This document shows, piece by piece, positions 1 through 6,942 of a stretch of DNA of 16,793 nt; positions within the stretch are counted from its first letter, which is position 1, and the number at the start of each line of letters is the position of its first letter. The stretch is taken from the NCBI GenBank assembly GCA_002427975.1, contig DIZT01000192.1:1-16793 (forward strand), given 5' to 3'. Under the pieces are notes generated by a model. That model worked only from the letters and a program-made list of their open reading frames with translations. It was not told where the DNA came from and ran no database searches. This stretch comes from Micrococcaceae bacterium UBA6021. GTDB lineage: Bacteria; Actinomycetota; Actinomycetes; Actinomycetales; Micrococcaceae. Both the position numbers and the translations under genes were made by a program.

Positions 1-1
1 G

Positions 2-703
2 GAGCTGGACGGGCGCCCGGACGTAGACGTCATCGTCATTGCCCGGGGCGGCGGCGCACTGGAGGACCTGCTGCCCTTCAACAGCGAGGAACTGGTCCGC
101 GCCGTTGCGGCCGCTGCCACCCCCGTGGTCAGCGCCATCGGACATGAAGCGGACCGCCCCCTGCTCGACGACGTGGCGGACCTCCGCGCGTCCACTCCCA
201 CTGATGCAGCCAAGCGGATCGTACCTGATGTCGCCGAGGAGTTGGCCGGCGTGCGGCAGGCGCGGGACCACCTGCGGCGATCCATCAGTAGGCTGGTGGA
301 CAGGGAATCGGACCGCCTGTCCGCACTTCATTCCCGGCCGGTCCTGGCCAGCCCCGGGGGTATGGTCACCGTGCGCGCGGAGGAAATCGAACGCCTCCTG
401 AGAAGGTCATCGGCGGCCGTCAGCTCAACGGTGGTGCGGGCCGCTGACCAGCTGGTTCATCTGCAGGCCCAGGTCCGGGCCCTGTCGCCACAAAAGACGC
501 TGGACCGAGGCTATGCCGTCGTGGAACTGGCCAACGGCCGTCCGGCCCGGGCCACCGAGGCTGCGGGCCACGCCGTGGTCCGCGCGCCTTCAGAGGCACC
601 GTCCGGGACTGCTTTGTCTGTACGCGTGGCCCAAGGACTGTTCGGCGCCACATCCACTGGGGAACTTCAACAAGGAGAAACACATGCCCGAGACGAAGCC
701 TGA
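2..703 (+). CDS. xseA: Exodeoxyribonuclease VII large subunit, C-terminal part (5' end outside window)
   Basis: XseA is the catalytic subunit of exonuclease VII, which degrades single-stranded DNA from both ends in the cytoplasm and acts in repair and recombination. The window enters the gene in frame 2, so 233 residues are visible; full-length XseA is roughly 400-460 residues, so the N-terminal OB-fold and part of the catalytic core lie to the left. Two family hallmarks are present: [14 protein letters not shown] (residues about 15-28 of the visible part) and [20 protein letters not shown] followed by RASTPTDAA (about 42-70). The rest is the charged helical region that binds XseB. The stop is the TGA at 701-703. 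The gene overlaps xseB by 20 bp, the usual coupled xseAB arrangement. The identification is very safe; only the truncation by the window edge limits it. Confidence 0.95.
   Translation, partial: ELDGRPDVDVIVIARGGGALEDLLPFNSEELVRAVAAAATPVVSAIGHEADRPLLDDVADLRASTPTDAAKRIVPDVAEELAGVRQARDHLRRSISRLVDRESDRLSALHSRPVLASPGGMVTVRAEEIERLLRRSSAAVSSTVVRAADQLVHLQAQVRALSPQKTLDRGYAVVELANGRPARATEAAGHAVVRAPSEAPSGTALSVRVAQGLFGATSTGELQQGETHARDEA
672..677 (+). promoter_or_regulatory. Ribosome binding site of xseB
   Basis: AAGGAG lies 6 nt before the ATG at 684, inside the last codons of xseA. It decides the xseB start over the longer open frame that extends upstream. Confidence 0.8.
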
Positions 704-923
704 TCCGGAAATCGAAGCGCTGAGCTATGAGGAAGCCCGCGAACAGCTGGTGCAGGTGGTGGGCAAACTCGAGGCCGGCGGCGCCAGCCTCGAGGAATCG
801 CTGGCACTCTGGGAACGCGGCGAAGCGCTGGCCAAGCGTTGTGAGGCGTGGCTGGAAGGCGCCCGCAAGCGCCTCGCGGCCGCCCTGAACAATGGCGGGG
901 ATGATGCGACGTCTGCCCGCTGA
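684..923 (+). CDS. xseB: Exodeoxyribonuclease VII small subunit
   Basis: XseB is the small helical subunit that binds several-fold to the long C-terminal helices of XseA. The 79-residue product has the family core [19 protein letters not shown], then [17 protein letters not shown] and [14 protein letters not shown] (residues about 12-67), followed by a short acidic/polar tail. Length and composition match the family. The start is the ATG at 684: an AAGGAG Shine-Dalgarno at 672-677 stands 6 nt before it, and the protein aligns from there. It begins inside the end of xseA, which suggests translational coupling and matched expression of the two subunits. The next gene runs towards it from the other strand, with only 27 bp between the two stops. 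Confidence 0.95.
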   Translation: MPETKPDPEIEALSYEEAREQLVQVVGKLEAGGASLEESLALWERGEALAKRCEAWLEGARKRLAAALNNGGDDATSAR

Positions 924-950
924 ATAAAGGCGGCTGCTTACGACGGTACC

Positions 951-1805
951 TCAGGACTCGACGGCCATAGCCCTTTCCCCCGGTACGTCAAAGTCGGCTT
1001 TCGGCCAGCTGAGATCCAGTTTCCCGAGCGCTTCCAGGAGAAGTTCTTGGACTGCGATCCGTGCAAACCACTTCTTGTTCGCGGGAACCACATACCATGG
1101 CGCCACCTCGGTTGAGGTCTTCTCGAAAACGAGCTGGTAAGCGTCCATGTACGAGTCCCATAGTGCACGTTCCTTGAGGTCGCCCGTGCTGTACTTCCAA
1201 TGCTTGGAAGGATCATCCAATCGTGCAAGCAGGCGCGTTTTCTGTTCATCGCGGCTGATGTTCAGCATGACCTTGACGATCCCCGTGCCCTGCTCGACGA
1301 GGTGTGCCTCGAACTCGTTGATGGCGGCATAACGCCGTTCCAGTTCGACTTCATCGGCCCAACCGTGCACGCGGTGTATCAACACGTCCTCGTAGTGGGA
1401 GCGGTCAAAAACCCCGACGAATCCAGCGGCCGGCAACGCCTTCTCGATCCGCCAGAGGAAGTCGTGTGCTTTCTCTTCTTCAGTCGGCGCCTTGAACGGA
1501 GCAACCGTCACTCCCTGCGGATCCATTGATCCCACGACGTGCTCGACAATCCCGCCCTTGCCGGCGGTATCCATTGCCTGGAGGATCAACAGCACCCGTT
1601 TGGAACTGCCGAACTTTCCCTGGGCGAAGAGCATCTCTTGCAGGACGTCTAAACGACCGTCCTGGGCGGCCAGCAAAGCCACGCCGTCGGGCTTCTTCCC
1701 CTTGTAGCCGGGCGTCGATTCAGCGTCTGCTGCGTCCAGCGAGAATCCCGACCCGACCTTCAAGACCGTAGATACTTGCTTCGTGAATTCCTTGATCCCG
1801 GCCAT
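951..1805 (-). CDS. PPK2-family polyphosphate kinase (polyphosphate:nucleotide phosphotransferase)
   Basis: PPK2 enzymes move phosphate between inorganic polyphosphate and nucleotides, usually to make NTPs or NDPs. The 284-residue product has the P-loop-like motif AMDTAGKGG (residues 77-85), the Walker B-like VFDRSHYEDVLI (132-143, key D134) and a lid region with RLDDPSKHWKYSTGDLKER. The wording around the P-loop (LQAMDTAGKGG, then DPQG and the AP-K-PT stretch) looks closer to class III PPK2s, which can act on both AMP and ADP, than to class I; this is inference from motifs. The ATG at 1805 is preceded by AGAGGGGAAG and opens with MAGIKEF; an in-frame GTG at 1844 would add 13 non-conserved, Arg-rich residues. 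The stop codon of alaA lies 50 bp upstream on the same strand, so the two genes are probably co-transcribed. Confidence 0.9.
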   Translation of the reverse strand: MAGIKEFTKQVSTVLKVGSGFSLDAADAESTPGYKGKKPDGVALLAAQDGRLDVLQEMLFAQGKFGSSKRVLLILQAMDTAGKGGIVEHVVGSMDPQGVTVAPFKAPTEEEKAHDFLWRIEKALPAAGFVGVFDRSHYEDVLIHRVHGWADEVELERRYAAINEFEAHLVEQGTGIVKVMLNISRDEQKTRLLARLDDPSKHWKYSTGDLKERALWDSYMDAYQLVFEKTSTEVAPWYVVPANKKWFARIAVQELLLEALGKLDLSWPKADFDVPGERAMAVES

Positions 1806-1855
1806 TCGACTTCCCCTCTGGTCTGGCCGCATTCGTCGCGGCACGTCCCCACAGG

Positions 1856-3076
1856 CTAGTTCCCCTGGTACCGGCTAAGGAAGTCCCCCATGCGGCCAAT
1901 CGCTTCTTCTATGTCCTTGACGAGTGGCAGTGTGACCATGCGGAAGTGGTCAGGCCGGACCCAGTTGAACGCGCGGCCGTGGGATACCAGGATCTTCTGG
2001 TCCCGCAGCAGGTCCAGGACAAACTTCTCGTCATCCCGGATGTGGTAGACCTCCGGATCAAGGCGCGGGAACAGGTACAGCGCGCCGCGGGCCTGCTGCG
2101 TGCTCACACCGGGGATGGCGTTGAGCATGTCGTAGGCCTTGTTCCGCTGTTCCAGCAGCCTGCCTCCGGGCAGGATGAGGTCGTTGATGCTCTGGTAGCC
2201 GCCGAGGGCGGTCTGGATGGCATGCTGGGCGGGCACGTTTGCGCAAAGGCGCATGTTGGCGAGGAGGCTGATGCCCTCCAGATAGTCGGAGGCATCCTTC
2301 TTCGGGCCGGAGATGGCCATCCAGCCGGCACGGTAGCCGCAGACGCGGTATGCCTTGGACAGGCCGCTGAAGGTGAGGCAGAGGACGTCGTCGCCCGTCA
2401 ACGCTGCCATGTTGATGTGCACGGCGTCTTCGTACAGGATCTTTTCGTAGATTTCATCGGCGAACAGGATCAGCCCGTGCTTCTCGGCCAGCGCCACGAT
2501 CTTCTTGAGGGTCTCTTCCGGATAGACCGCGCCCGTGGGGTTGTTGGGGTTGATCACCACGATGCCCTTGGTGCGGGGATTGATCTTGGCTTCAAGATCC
2601 TCAAGGTCCGGCTGCCAGCCCGATTCCTCGTCGCAGAGGTAGTGCACGGGCTTGCCGCCGGCCAGGGCCACGGAGGCGGTCCACAGCGGATAGTCGGGCG
2701 TGGGGATCAGCACTTCATCGCCGTCGTCGAGCAGCGCCATGAGGGACATGGTGATGAGTTCGCTGACGCCGTTGCCCAGGTAGATATCGTCCACGTGGAT
2801 GTTCTGGATTCCGCGGGTCTGGTAGTACTGGGACACGGCGGTCCGTGCCGAGAAAATTCCGCGTGAGTCGCTGTACCCCTGGGCGTGCGGCAGATGGCGG
2901 ATCATGTCCACCAGGATCGCGTCCGGCGCTTCAAATCCAAACGGTGCCGGGTTTCCGATGTTCAGTTTGAGGATCCGGTGACCCTCCGCCTCCATCTGCT
3001 GGGCGGCCTGAAGAATCGGTCCACGGATGTCGTAAAGGACGTTGTGAAGCTTGGTGGACTGCTTGAATTCTGCCAT
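1856..3076 (-). CDS. alaA: PLP-dependent aminotransferase, AlaA type (glutamate-pyruvate)
   Basis: This is a fold-type I, class I/II aminotransferase. In E. coli, AlaA makes alanine from pyruvate and glutamate. The 406-residue product follows that protein along its whole length: KLNIGNPAPFGFEAPD (37-52), YLGNGVSELI (99-108), PTPDYPLWTA (125-134), INPNNPTG (175-182), FADEIYEKILY (205-215), the PLP lysine in SGLSKAYR (K241), R249 at the phosphate, RLCANVPAQHAIQTALGGYQS, and the carboxylate-binding arginine in HFRMVTLP (R379). The start at 3076 is fixed by an in-frame TGA immediately upstream. No Shine-Dalgarno is visible, so the mRNA may be leaderless. It probably shares a transcript with the PPK2 gene downstream. 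Substrate preference cannot be proven from sequence, but family membership is clear. Confidence 0.93.
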   Translation of the reverse strand: MAEFKQSTKLHNVLYDIRGPILQAAQQMEAEGHRILKLNIGNPAPFGFEAPDAILVDMIRHLPHAQGYSDSRGIFSARTAVSQYYQTRGIQNIHVDDIYLGNGVSELITMSLMALLDDGDEVLIPTPDYPLWTASVALAGGKPVHYLCDEESGWQPDLEDLEAKINPRTKGIVVINPNNPTGAVYPEETLKKIVALAEKHGLILFADEIYEKILYEDAVHINMAALTGDDVLCLTFSGLSKAYRVCGYRAGWMAISGPKKDASDYLEGISLLANMRLCANVPAQHAIQTALGGYQSINDLILPGGRLLEQRNKAYDMLNAIPGVSTQQARGALYLFPRLDPEVYHIRDDEKFVLDLLRDQKILVSHGRAFNWVRPDHFRMVTLPLVKDIEEAIGRMGDFLSRYQGN

Positions 3077-3129
3077 TCATCAAATATGCCATAGGACGGA
3101 TGTACTTCCGTTGAGACCTCGCACACACG

Positions 3130-3177
3130 CACGACGGCGGCTGCCGGACTTGTGTGGGTCCGGCAGCCGCCGTCGTG
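3130..3177 (-). terminator. Perfect 20-bp hairpin, likely terminator of the osmolyte ABC operon
   Basis: The arms 3130-3149 and 3158-3177 are perfectly complementary (20 bp, very GC-rich, core GGCGGCTGCCGG) around an 8-nt loop, TTGTGTGG. The hairpin starts 27 bp after the stop codon of the binding-protein gene and 53 bp before alaA, which lies on the same strand. It therefore sits where the ABC operon should end and would shield alaA from read-through. There is no T-run on either side, as is common for terminators of GC-rich actinobacteria. Confidence 0.75.
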
Positions 3178-3203
3178 ATCTGCTGGAATGCCGCCCAGTG
3201 AAG

Positions 3204-4163
3204 TTACTTGACGATGCCCTTGTCCTTCAGCCAGGAGGCCGCGGCATCTTTGGCGTTCTGCTTCTGGTTGCCGCTCACGGCCCGGTTGAGGTTCACCAGG
3301 TCATCTGTGGTCAGCATCCGGGAAACGTTGTTGAGCGTTTCCTTGGCCTTGTCGGTCATCTTCGCCTTGTTGTAGAGCGGCAGGACCTGCTGGGCTTTGA
3401 AGTTGTTCTTCGGGTCGTCCAGCACCACAAGATCGTTGTCCGCGATGGACGGGGTGGTGGTGTAGATGTCGGCTACCTGGACGTCATCGGTGAGGAGGGC
3501 CTGCAGCGTCAGGTTTCCGCCGCCGTCGCTGAACGGTTTGAGCGCCTTGAGTTCACAGCCGTACTTGTCCTTAAGTCCCGGGAGGCCGTATTGGCGGGTC
3601 TCGAACGTCGCCGGCGCACCGATGGTGAGGTCCTTGCAGACCTTGGCCAGGTCCGCGATGGACTTCAGCTGGTACTTCTCTGCGGTGGCCTTGGTGACCA
3701 CCATGGCATCCTTATCCTCTGCCTTGGATGCATCCAGGATGGCCAATCCGTCGGGAAGCTTCCCGGGCAGGGCCTTGACGATGTCGTCGGCTGAGACCTC
3801 CGCCGCCGACGTATTGACGTAGGAAAGCAGGTTGCCTGAGTAGTCCGGTACCAGGTCCACGGAGCCGTCCTGGACGGCCTTGAAGTAGATCTCGCGGGAA
3901 CCGATGTTCGGCTTGGTGGTGGCGGTGACGCCCGCAGCGTTCAGGGCGCCCGCATAGATCTCGGCGATGATCTGGCTTTCCGGGAAGTCGGCCGAGCCGA
4001 CGGTCAGCGACCCTCCCGATGTCCCGCCGGTTGCTGCGCTGGTGCTGGGCGTGGATAACGGGTTGCTCCCGCCGCAGGCTGTGAGCGCGACTGCAAGGCC
4101 GACGCCGGCTGCAAGGCCAGCCAGTCCCCGACGGGTGAGCGGTGTCCGGACGTTGTCTTTCAT
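3204..4163 (-). CDS. Glycine betaine/choline-type ABC transporter substrate-binding lipoprotein
   Basis: This is an OpuAC/ProX-type solute-binding protein that captures quaternary-ammonium osmoprotectants outside the cell and delivers them to the permeases. The 319-residue precursor starts with a TRRGLAG twin-arginine-like segment, a hydrophobic stretch and a lipobox, LTAC, with the lipid-carrying cysteine at residue 30. A Ser/Thr/Gly linker (about 31-51) leads to the binding domain. Family features are the opening SLTVGSADFPESQIIAEIYA, GSREIYFKAVQDGSVDLVPDYSGNLL and DVQVADIYTT. The start has an excellent Shine-Dalgarno, AAGGAGGT, 5 nt before the ATG. That ATG overlaps the stop of the permease gene (ATGA), so this is the last gene of the operon; its strong site would support the higher dose a binding protein needs. 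The exact ligand (betaine, choline, carnitine) is not readable from the sequence. Confidence 0.9.
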   Translation of the reverse strand: MKDNVRTPLTRRGLAGLAAGVGLAVALTACGGSNPLSTPSTSAATGGTSGGSLTVGSADFPESQIIAEIYAGALNAAGVTATTKPNIGSREIYFKAVQDGSVDLVPDYSGNLLSYVNTSAAEVSADDIVKALPGKLPDGLAILDASKAEDKDAMVVTKATAEKYQLKSIADLAKVCKDLTIGAPATFETRQYGLPGLKDKYGCELKALKPFSDGGGNLTLQALLTDDVQVADIYTTTPSIADNDLVVLDDPKNNFKAQQVLPLYNKAKMTDKAKETLNNVSRMLTTDDLVNLNRAVSGNQKQNAKDAAASWLKDKGIVK

Positions 4164-4906
4164 GGGGTACCTCCTTGAACAGCAGCTGACGCAGGCGCGG
4201 CAGCTGGGAGATCAGCGGTGGCCTTCTGGCCACCGCGGGTATCAGTGGATAAGCCGGGCGAAAGCAGCACTTTTTGCACTCCGGCGAGGATCAGGTCAAC
4301 AACTATGGCCAGAGCTGCAATCAGCAGTGATCCGGCAAGCATCCTCGGGAAGTCCTGCAGGGCCAAGCCATCAAACAGGTAGCGGCCCAGCCCGCCCAAC
4401 GGCAGGTATGCGACCACCGAAACCGTGGCGATGACCTGCAGAACGGCCGTTCGGACGCCGCCGAACATCACCTGGAGCCCGTTGGGCAGCTCCACCTGGA
4501 ACAGGATCTGCAGCTCCGTCATTCCCACGGCGCGGGCGGCGTCCACCACCGTCCTGTCCACGCTCGAAATGCCCGCGTACGTTCCCGCGAGGAGCGGCGG
4601 CACGGTCAGGATGACCAGCGCCCACACCGGGGGCATCAGGCTACTTCCGGCAACGAGCGCGAAGAGGACCAACAGTCCCAGGGTGGGCAGGGCCCTCAAT
4701 GCACCTGCCACCGCCACGGCCACCACGCGCCCGCGGCCCGTGTGCCCGATGTAAAGCCCCACGGGCACCGCGATGGCAGCGGCAATCACCAGGACCAGTC
4801 CGCTGTACTGGAGGTGCTCCTGCAGCCGGACCGGGATGCCGGAACTGCCGGTCCAGTGAACGGGATCGGCAATCCAGGCCAGGGTGTCCGTCAGGATGTT
4901 GCTCAT
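4160..4906 (-). CDS. Osmoprotectant ABC transporter permease (second of the operon)
   Basis: This is a membrane subunit of the betaine/choline importer. The 248-residue protein has about five to six hydrophobic segments and the BPD-transport inner-membrane domain. The EAA-like loop that docks on the ATPase is visible in VVDAARAVGMTELQILFQVELPNGLQVMFGG, where the conserved glycine follows the AARAV stretch. The N-terminal 30 residues and the Ala/Pro-rich tail of about 35 residues look non-membrane. The start at 4906 overlaps the stop of the upstream permease (ATGA, 4903-4906), and its own stop overlaps the start of the binding protein in the same way. The open frame continues far upstream on this strand, but that part is a shadow of the neighbouring genes. 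The partner permease is related in sequence style, so the channel is probably a heterodimer, as in OpuCB/OpuCD. Confidence 0.88.
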   Translation of the reverse strand: MSNILTDTLAWIADPVHWTGSSGIPVRLQEHLQYSGLVLVIAAAIAVPVGLYIGHTGRGRVVAVAVAGALRALPTLGLLVLFALVAGSSLMPPVWALVILTVPPLLAGTYAGISSVDRTVVDAARAVGMTELQILFQVELPNGLQVMFGGVRTAVLQVIATVSVVAYLPLGGLGRYLFDGLALQDFPRMLAGSLLIAALAIVVDLILAGVQKVLLSPGLSTDTRGGQKATADLPAAAPASAAVQGGTP

Positions 4907-5613
4907 GGCGCCGCCCCTGCGTGGACGTTGGCATCGGCCAGGTAGCCGGCGCCGACAGGCACCGAGGGGCCGGACGCTGTGGCGGCGCGGGTCCATGGTG
5001 TCAGCAGCCGTTCCAGGAGGACCAGCACAGCGTCCATCAGCAGTGCGAGCACCAGTATGGCGATGATCCCCACCGCCACTTCCGTGACGAAGTTCCGCTG
5101 CAGGCCATCGGTAAAGAGCATGCCCAGGTTCCCCACGCCCAGGAGTGCCGCGACGCTCACCAGGGAGATGTTGCTGACCGAGACCACGCGCAGCCCGGCA
5201 AACATCACCGGGAGGGAAAGCGGCAGGTCGATCTGGGCAAAGCGGAGCCATGGCTTGTACCCCATGGCGATGGCGGCCTGCCGGAGGTCCTCCTCCACGG
5301 AGTCGAAGGCGTCGAGAGCCGCCCGGACCAGCAGCGCCACCGCATAAATGGTCAGCGCGACGATGACGTTGATCGGGTCCAGGACCCGGGTTCCAAGAAT
5401 CGAGGGCAGGATGATGAACAATGCCAGCGACGGGATGGTGTACAGCAATGAACTGGCGGTCACCACTACCGACCGCAGGGCCCGGTGGGTCCGCGCCAGC
5501 TGGGCCAGCGGGATGGAAATCACCAGCCCCAGGACCATCGGGATCAGGGCAAGGACCAGGTGCTGGCCTGCCAGTCCCAGGACCATGCCGCTGTTTGCGA
5601 GGAACCACTCCAT
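4903..5613 (-). CDS. Osmoprotectant ABC transporter permease (first of the operon)
   Basis: This is the other membrane subunit of the importer. The 236-residue product is strongly hydrophobic, with the first membrane segment from about residue 10 and the last ending near 205. The EAA-type coupling loop reads EEDLRQAAIAMGYKPWLRFAQIDLPLSLP, followed by MFAGLRVVSVSNISLVSVAALLG, which is typical of OpuCB/OpuCD/ProW proteins. The tail after the last membrane segment is short and non-conserved. The ATG at 5613-5611 shares one base with the TGA of the ATPase gene (TGATG). Its own stop overlaps the next permease by 4 bp, so translation is probably coupled through the whole operon. Confidence 0.88.
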   Translation of the reverse strand: MEWFLANSGMVLGLAGQHLVLALIPMVLGLVISIPLAQLARTHRALRSVVVTASSLLYTIPSLALFIILPSILGTRVLDPINVIVALTIYAVALLVRAALDAFDSVEEDLRQAAIAMGYKPWLRFAQIDLPLSLPVMFAGLRVVSVSNISLVSVAALLGVGNLGMLFTDGLQRNFVTEVAVGIIAILVLALLMDAVLVLLERLLTPWTRAATASGPSVPVGAGYLADANVHAGAAP

Positions 5614-6713
5614 CAGAGCGCAGCCTGCCGTTCCTGGCGGGCTTCTTCAATGACAGCCAGGACTTCCTGTGCCCTGACGGTCCCCCGGACCCTGCCCTCA
5701 TCGTCGACCGCCACACCTTGGCCGGACGGGGACGAAAGGGCCGAGTCCAGCGCCCGCCGCAGGGTCTCGCCGGGGCGGAAGAGCGACCCGCCGGGAATGA
5801 GCTCAGAGTCCGTCCCCGGCCTTGCCCAGCCCAGAGGGCGCATGTCCGGATCCACCACGAGCTGCCAGCCGGTTGCCGAAGCGGGGTCACCGGCGAACTG
5901 GCCGGCATTCCTGACGAGCGTAGGCACCGGATGGATGGTTACGGCGTCGGACGTGGTGAACCCCAGGTGGCGGAAGCCGCGGTCCCGTCCCACAAAGGAG
6001 GCCACGAAGTCATTGGCCGGCGCCCGGAGGATTTCCTCAGGGGTGGCGTACTGGGCCAGCTTGCCACCGACGGCGAACACGGCCACCTTGTCGCCAAGAA
6101 TGGTTGCCTCGTCGATATCGTGCGTGACGAAAACGATGGTCTTGGCGAGGTCCTTCTGCAGCCGCGTGAGTTCCTGCTGCAGTTCATCACGCACCACGGG
6201 GTCAACGGCACTGAACGGTTCATCCATCAGCAGGACGGGCGGATCGGCGGCGAGCGCCCGGGCAACACCGACGCGCTGCTGCTGGCCGCCGGAGAGCTGG
6301 GACGGGTACCGCTTCCCGAGCGAGGAAGCCAGCCCGACGACGTCGAGCAGTTCCGTGGCGCGCTTGCGGGCCGCTGCCTTGGAAGCGCCGTTGAGCCGGG
6401 GCACGGTGGCGATGTTGTCCAGCACGGAACGGTGGGGCATCAGTCCGGAGGACTGCATGACGTAGCCCATGGACCGGCGCAGCTCAGCTGCAGGCACGGT
6501 TGTCACGTCCCGCCCGTCCACGGTAATAACGCCGGAAGTCGGTTCCACCATGCGGTTGATCATCCGCAGCGATGTGGTCTTTCCGCAGCCCGACGGTCCC
6601 ACAAAAACCGTGATGGAGCCCTTGTCGATGGACATAGTGAGCTGGTCCACGGCCGGGTGCCCGCCCTGATACTGCTTGGTGACGCTCTGGAACTCAATCA
6701 TGGCTTGGTCCAT
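5613..6713 (-). CDS. Osmoprotectant ABC transporter ATP-binding protein (OpuCA/ProV type)
   Basis: This ATPase drives the betaine/choline importer and is the first gene of the operon. The 366-residue product has Walker A GPSGCGKT (39-46), the Q-loop Q87, the signature LSGGQ (140-144), Walker B LLMDEP (161-166), a D-loop SAVD and the switch H198. The opening IEFQSVTKQYQGGHPAVD is typical of the OpuCA/ProV group. After about residue 255 there are 110 further residues. The end, with GVAVDDEGRVRGTVRAQEVLAV, looks like the second half of a CBS pair, the module that senses ionic strength or c-di-AMP in OpuCA-type ATPases; the first half is degenerate by eye. Two start codons are close together (6713 and 6701). 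Neither has a strong Shine-Dalgarno, and I chose the outer one. Confidence 0.9.
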   Translation of the reverse strand: MDQAMIEFQSVTKQYQGGHPAVDQLTMSIDKGSITVFVGPSGCGKTTSLRMINRMVEPTSGVITVDGRDVTTVPAAELRRSMGYVMQSSGLMPHRSVLDNIATVPRLNGASKAAARKRATELLDVVGLASSLGKRYPSQLSGGQQQRVGVARALAADPPVLLMDEPFSAVDPVVRDELQQELTRLQKDLAKTIVFVTHDIDEATILGDKVAVFAVGGKLAQYATPEEILRAPANDFVASFVGRDRGFRHLGFTTSDAVTIHPVPTLVRNAGQFAGDPASATGWQLVVDPDMRPLGWARPGTDSELIPGGSLFRPGETLRRALDSALSSPSGQGVAVDDEGRVRGTVRAQEVLAVIEEARQERQAAL

Positions 6714-6779
6714 TCTGCGGACTTACCTGTTCTGTTGGACGGCATCGGAGCGTGGTGGGTCATAAGGTCACTGATATTT

Positions 6780-6810
6780 ACGGTAACGCAATCCGTTGCC
6801 AGCGTAACCG
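6780..6810 (-). promoter_or_regulatory. Inverted repeat overlapping a possible promoter of the osmolyte operon
   Basis: CGGTAACGC (6781-6789) and GCGTAACCG (6802-6810) form an inverted repeat with 8 of 9 matches and a 12-nt spacer. Read on the minus strand, the arms contain a possible -35 (GGTTAC, 6809-6804) and -10 (TACCGT, 6785-6780) with an 18-bp spacer. An operator overlapping the promoter of the ABC operon would look like this. The promoter hexamers are weak, so this is a suggestion. Confidence 0.3.
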
Positions 6811-6826
6811 GATCCGCAGCAATCCG
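6788..6826. repeat. Direct repeat GCAATCCG, two copies 31 bp apart
   Basis: GCAATCCG occurs at 6788-6795 and again at 6819-6826. The 31-bp phase is about three turns of the helix, so both copies face the same side of the DNA. They lie in the divergent control region of the osmolyte operon and the pirin gene. Short repeats can arise by chance, so a regulatory role is only a possibility. Confidence 0.3.
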
Positions 6827-6907
6827 GGCAAGAGAATCCTTACTGTAACCATTCGTTGGACAACTGCGTGCGGATGGGTCCGCCGTCAATTGTCGCGCCC
6901 CCACGCG

Positions 6908-6942
6908 CTGACACAGCACTGGTCCGCGCCTAGAGTGGGACT
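6908..6942 (+). promoter_or_regulatory. Promoter of the pirin gene, giving a leaderless mRNA
   Basis: CTGACA (6908-6913), a 17-bp spacer and TAGAGT (6931-6936) form a good housekeeping-sigma promoter. The -10 ends 6 nt before the GTG start codon at 6943, so transcription should begin at or very near the start codon. No Shine-Dalgarno is present, which fits a leaderless transcript, a common type in actinobacteria. Confidence 0.65.

Noticed and set aside
1806..1844. Alternative GTG start of the PPK2 gene
   Set aside because: It would add 13 Arg-rich, non-conserved residues; the ATG at 1805 has a clear AGAGGGG ribosome binding site.
4907..5908. Upstream extension of the second permease frame (582 codons in total)
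   Set aside because: The extra part overlaps the first permease and the ATPase on the same strand in another frame, is Pro/Arg-rich and has no membrane helices. The ATG at 4906 with an ATGA overlap is the natural start.
5421..6848. A 475-codon open frame on the plus strand opposite the ABC ATPase gene
   Set aside because: Its translation has no domain and is rich in Gly, Arg and His as expected for the antisense reading of a GC-rich gene; the minus strand encodes an ATPase with every motif intact.
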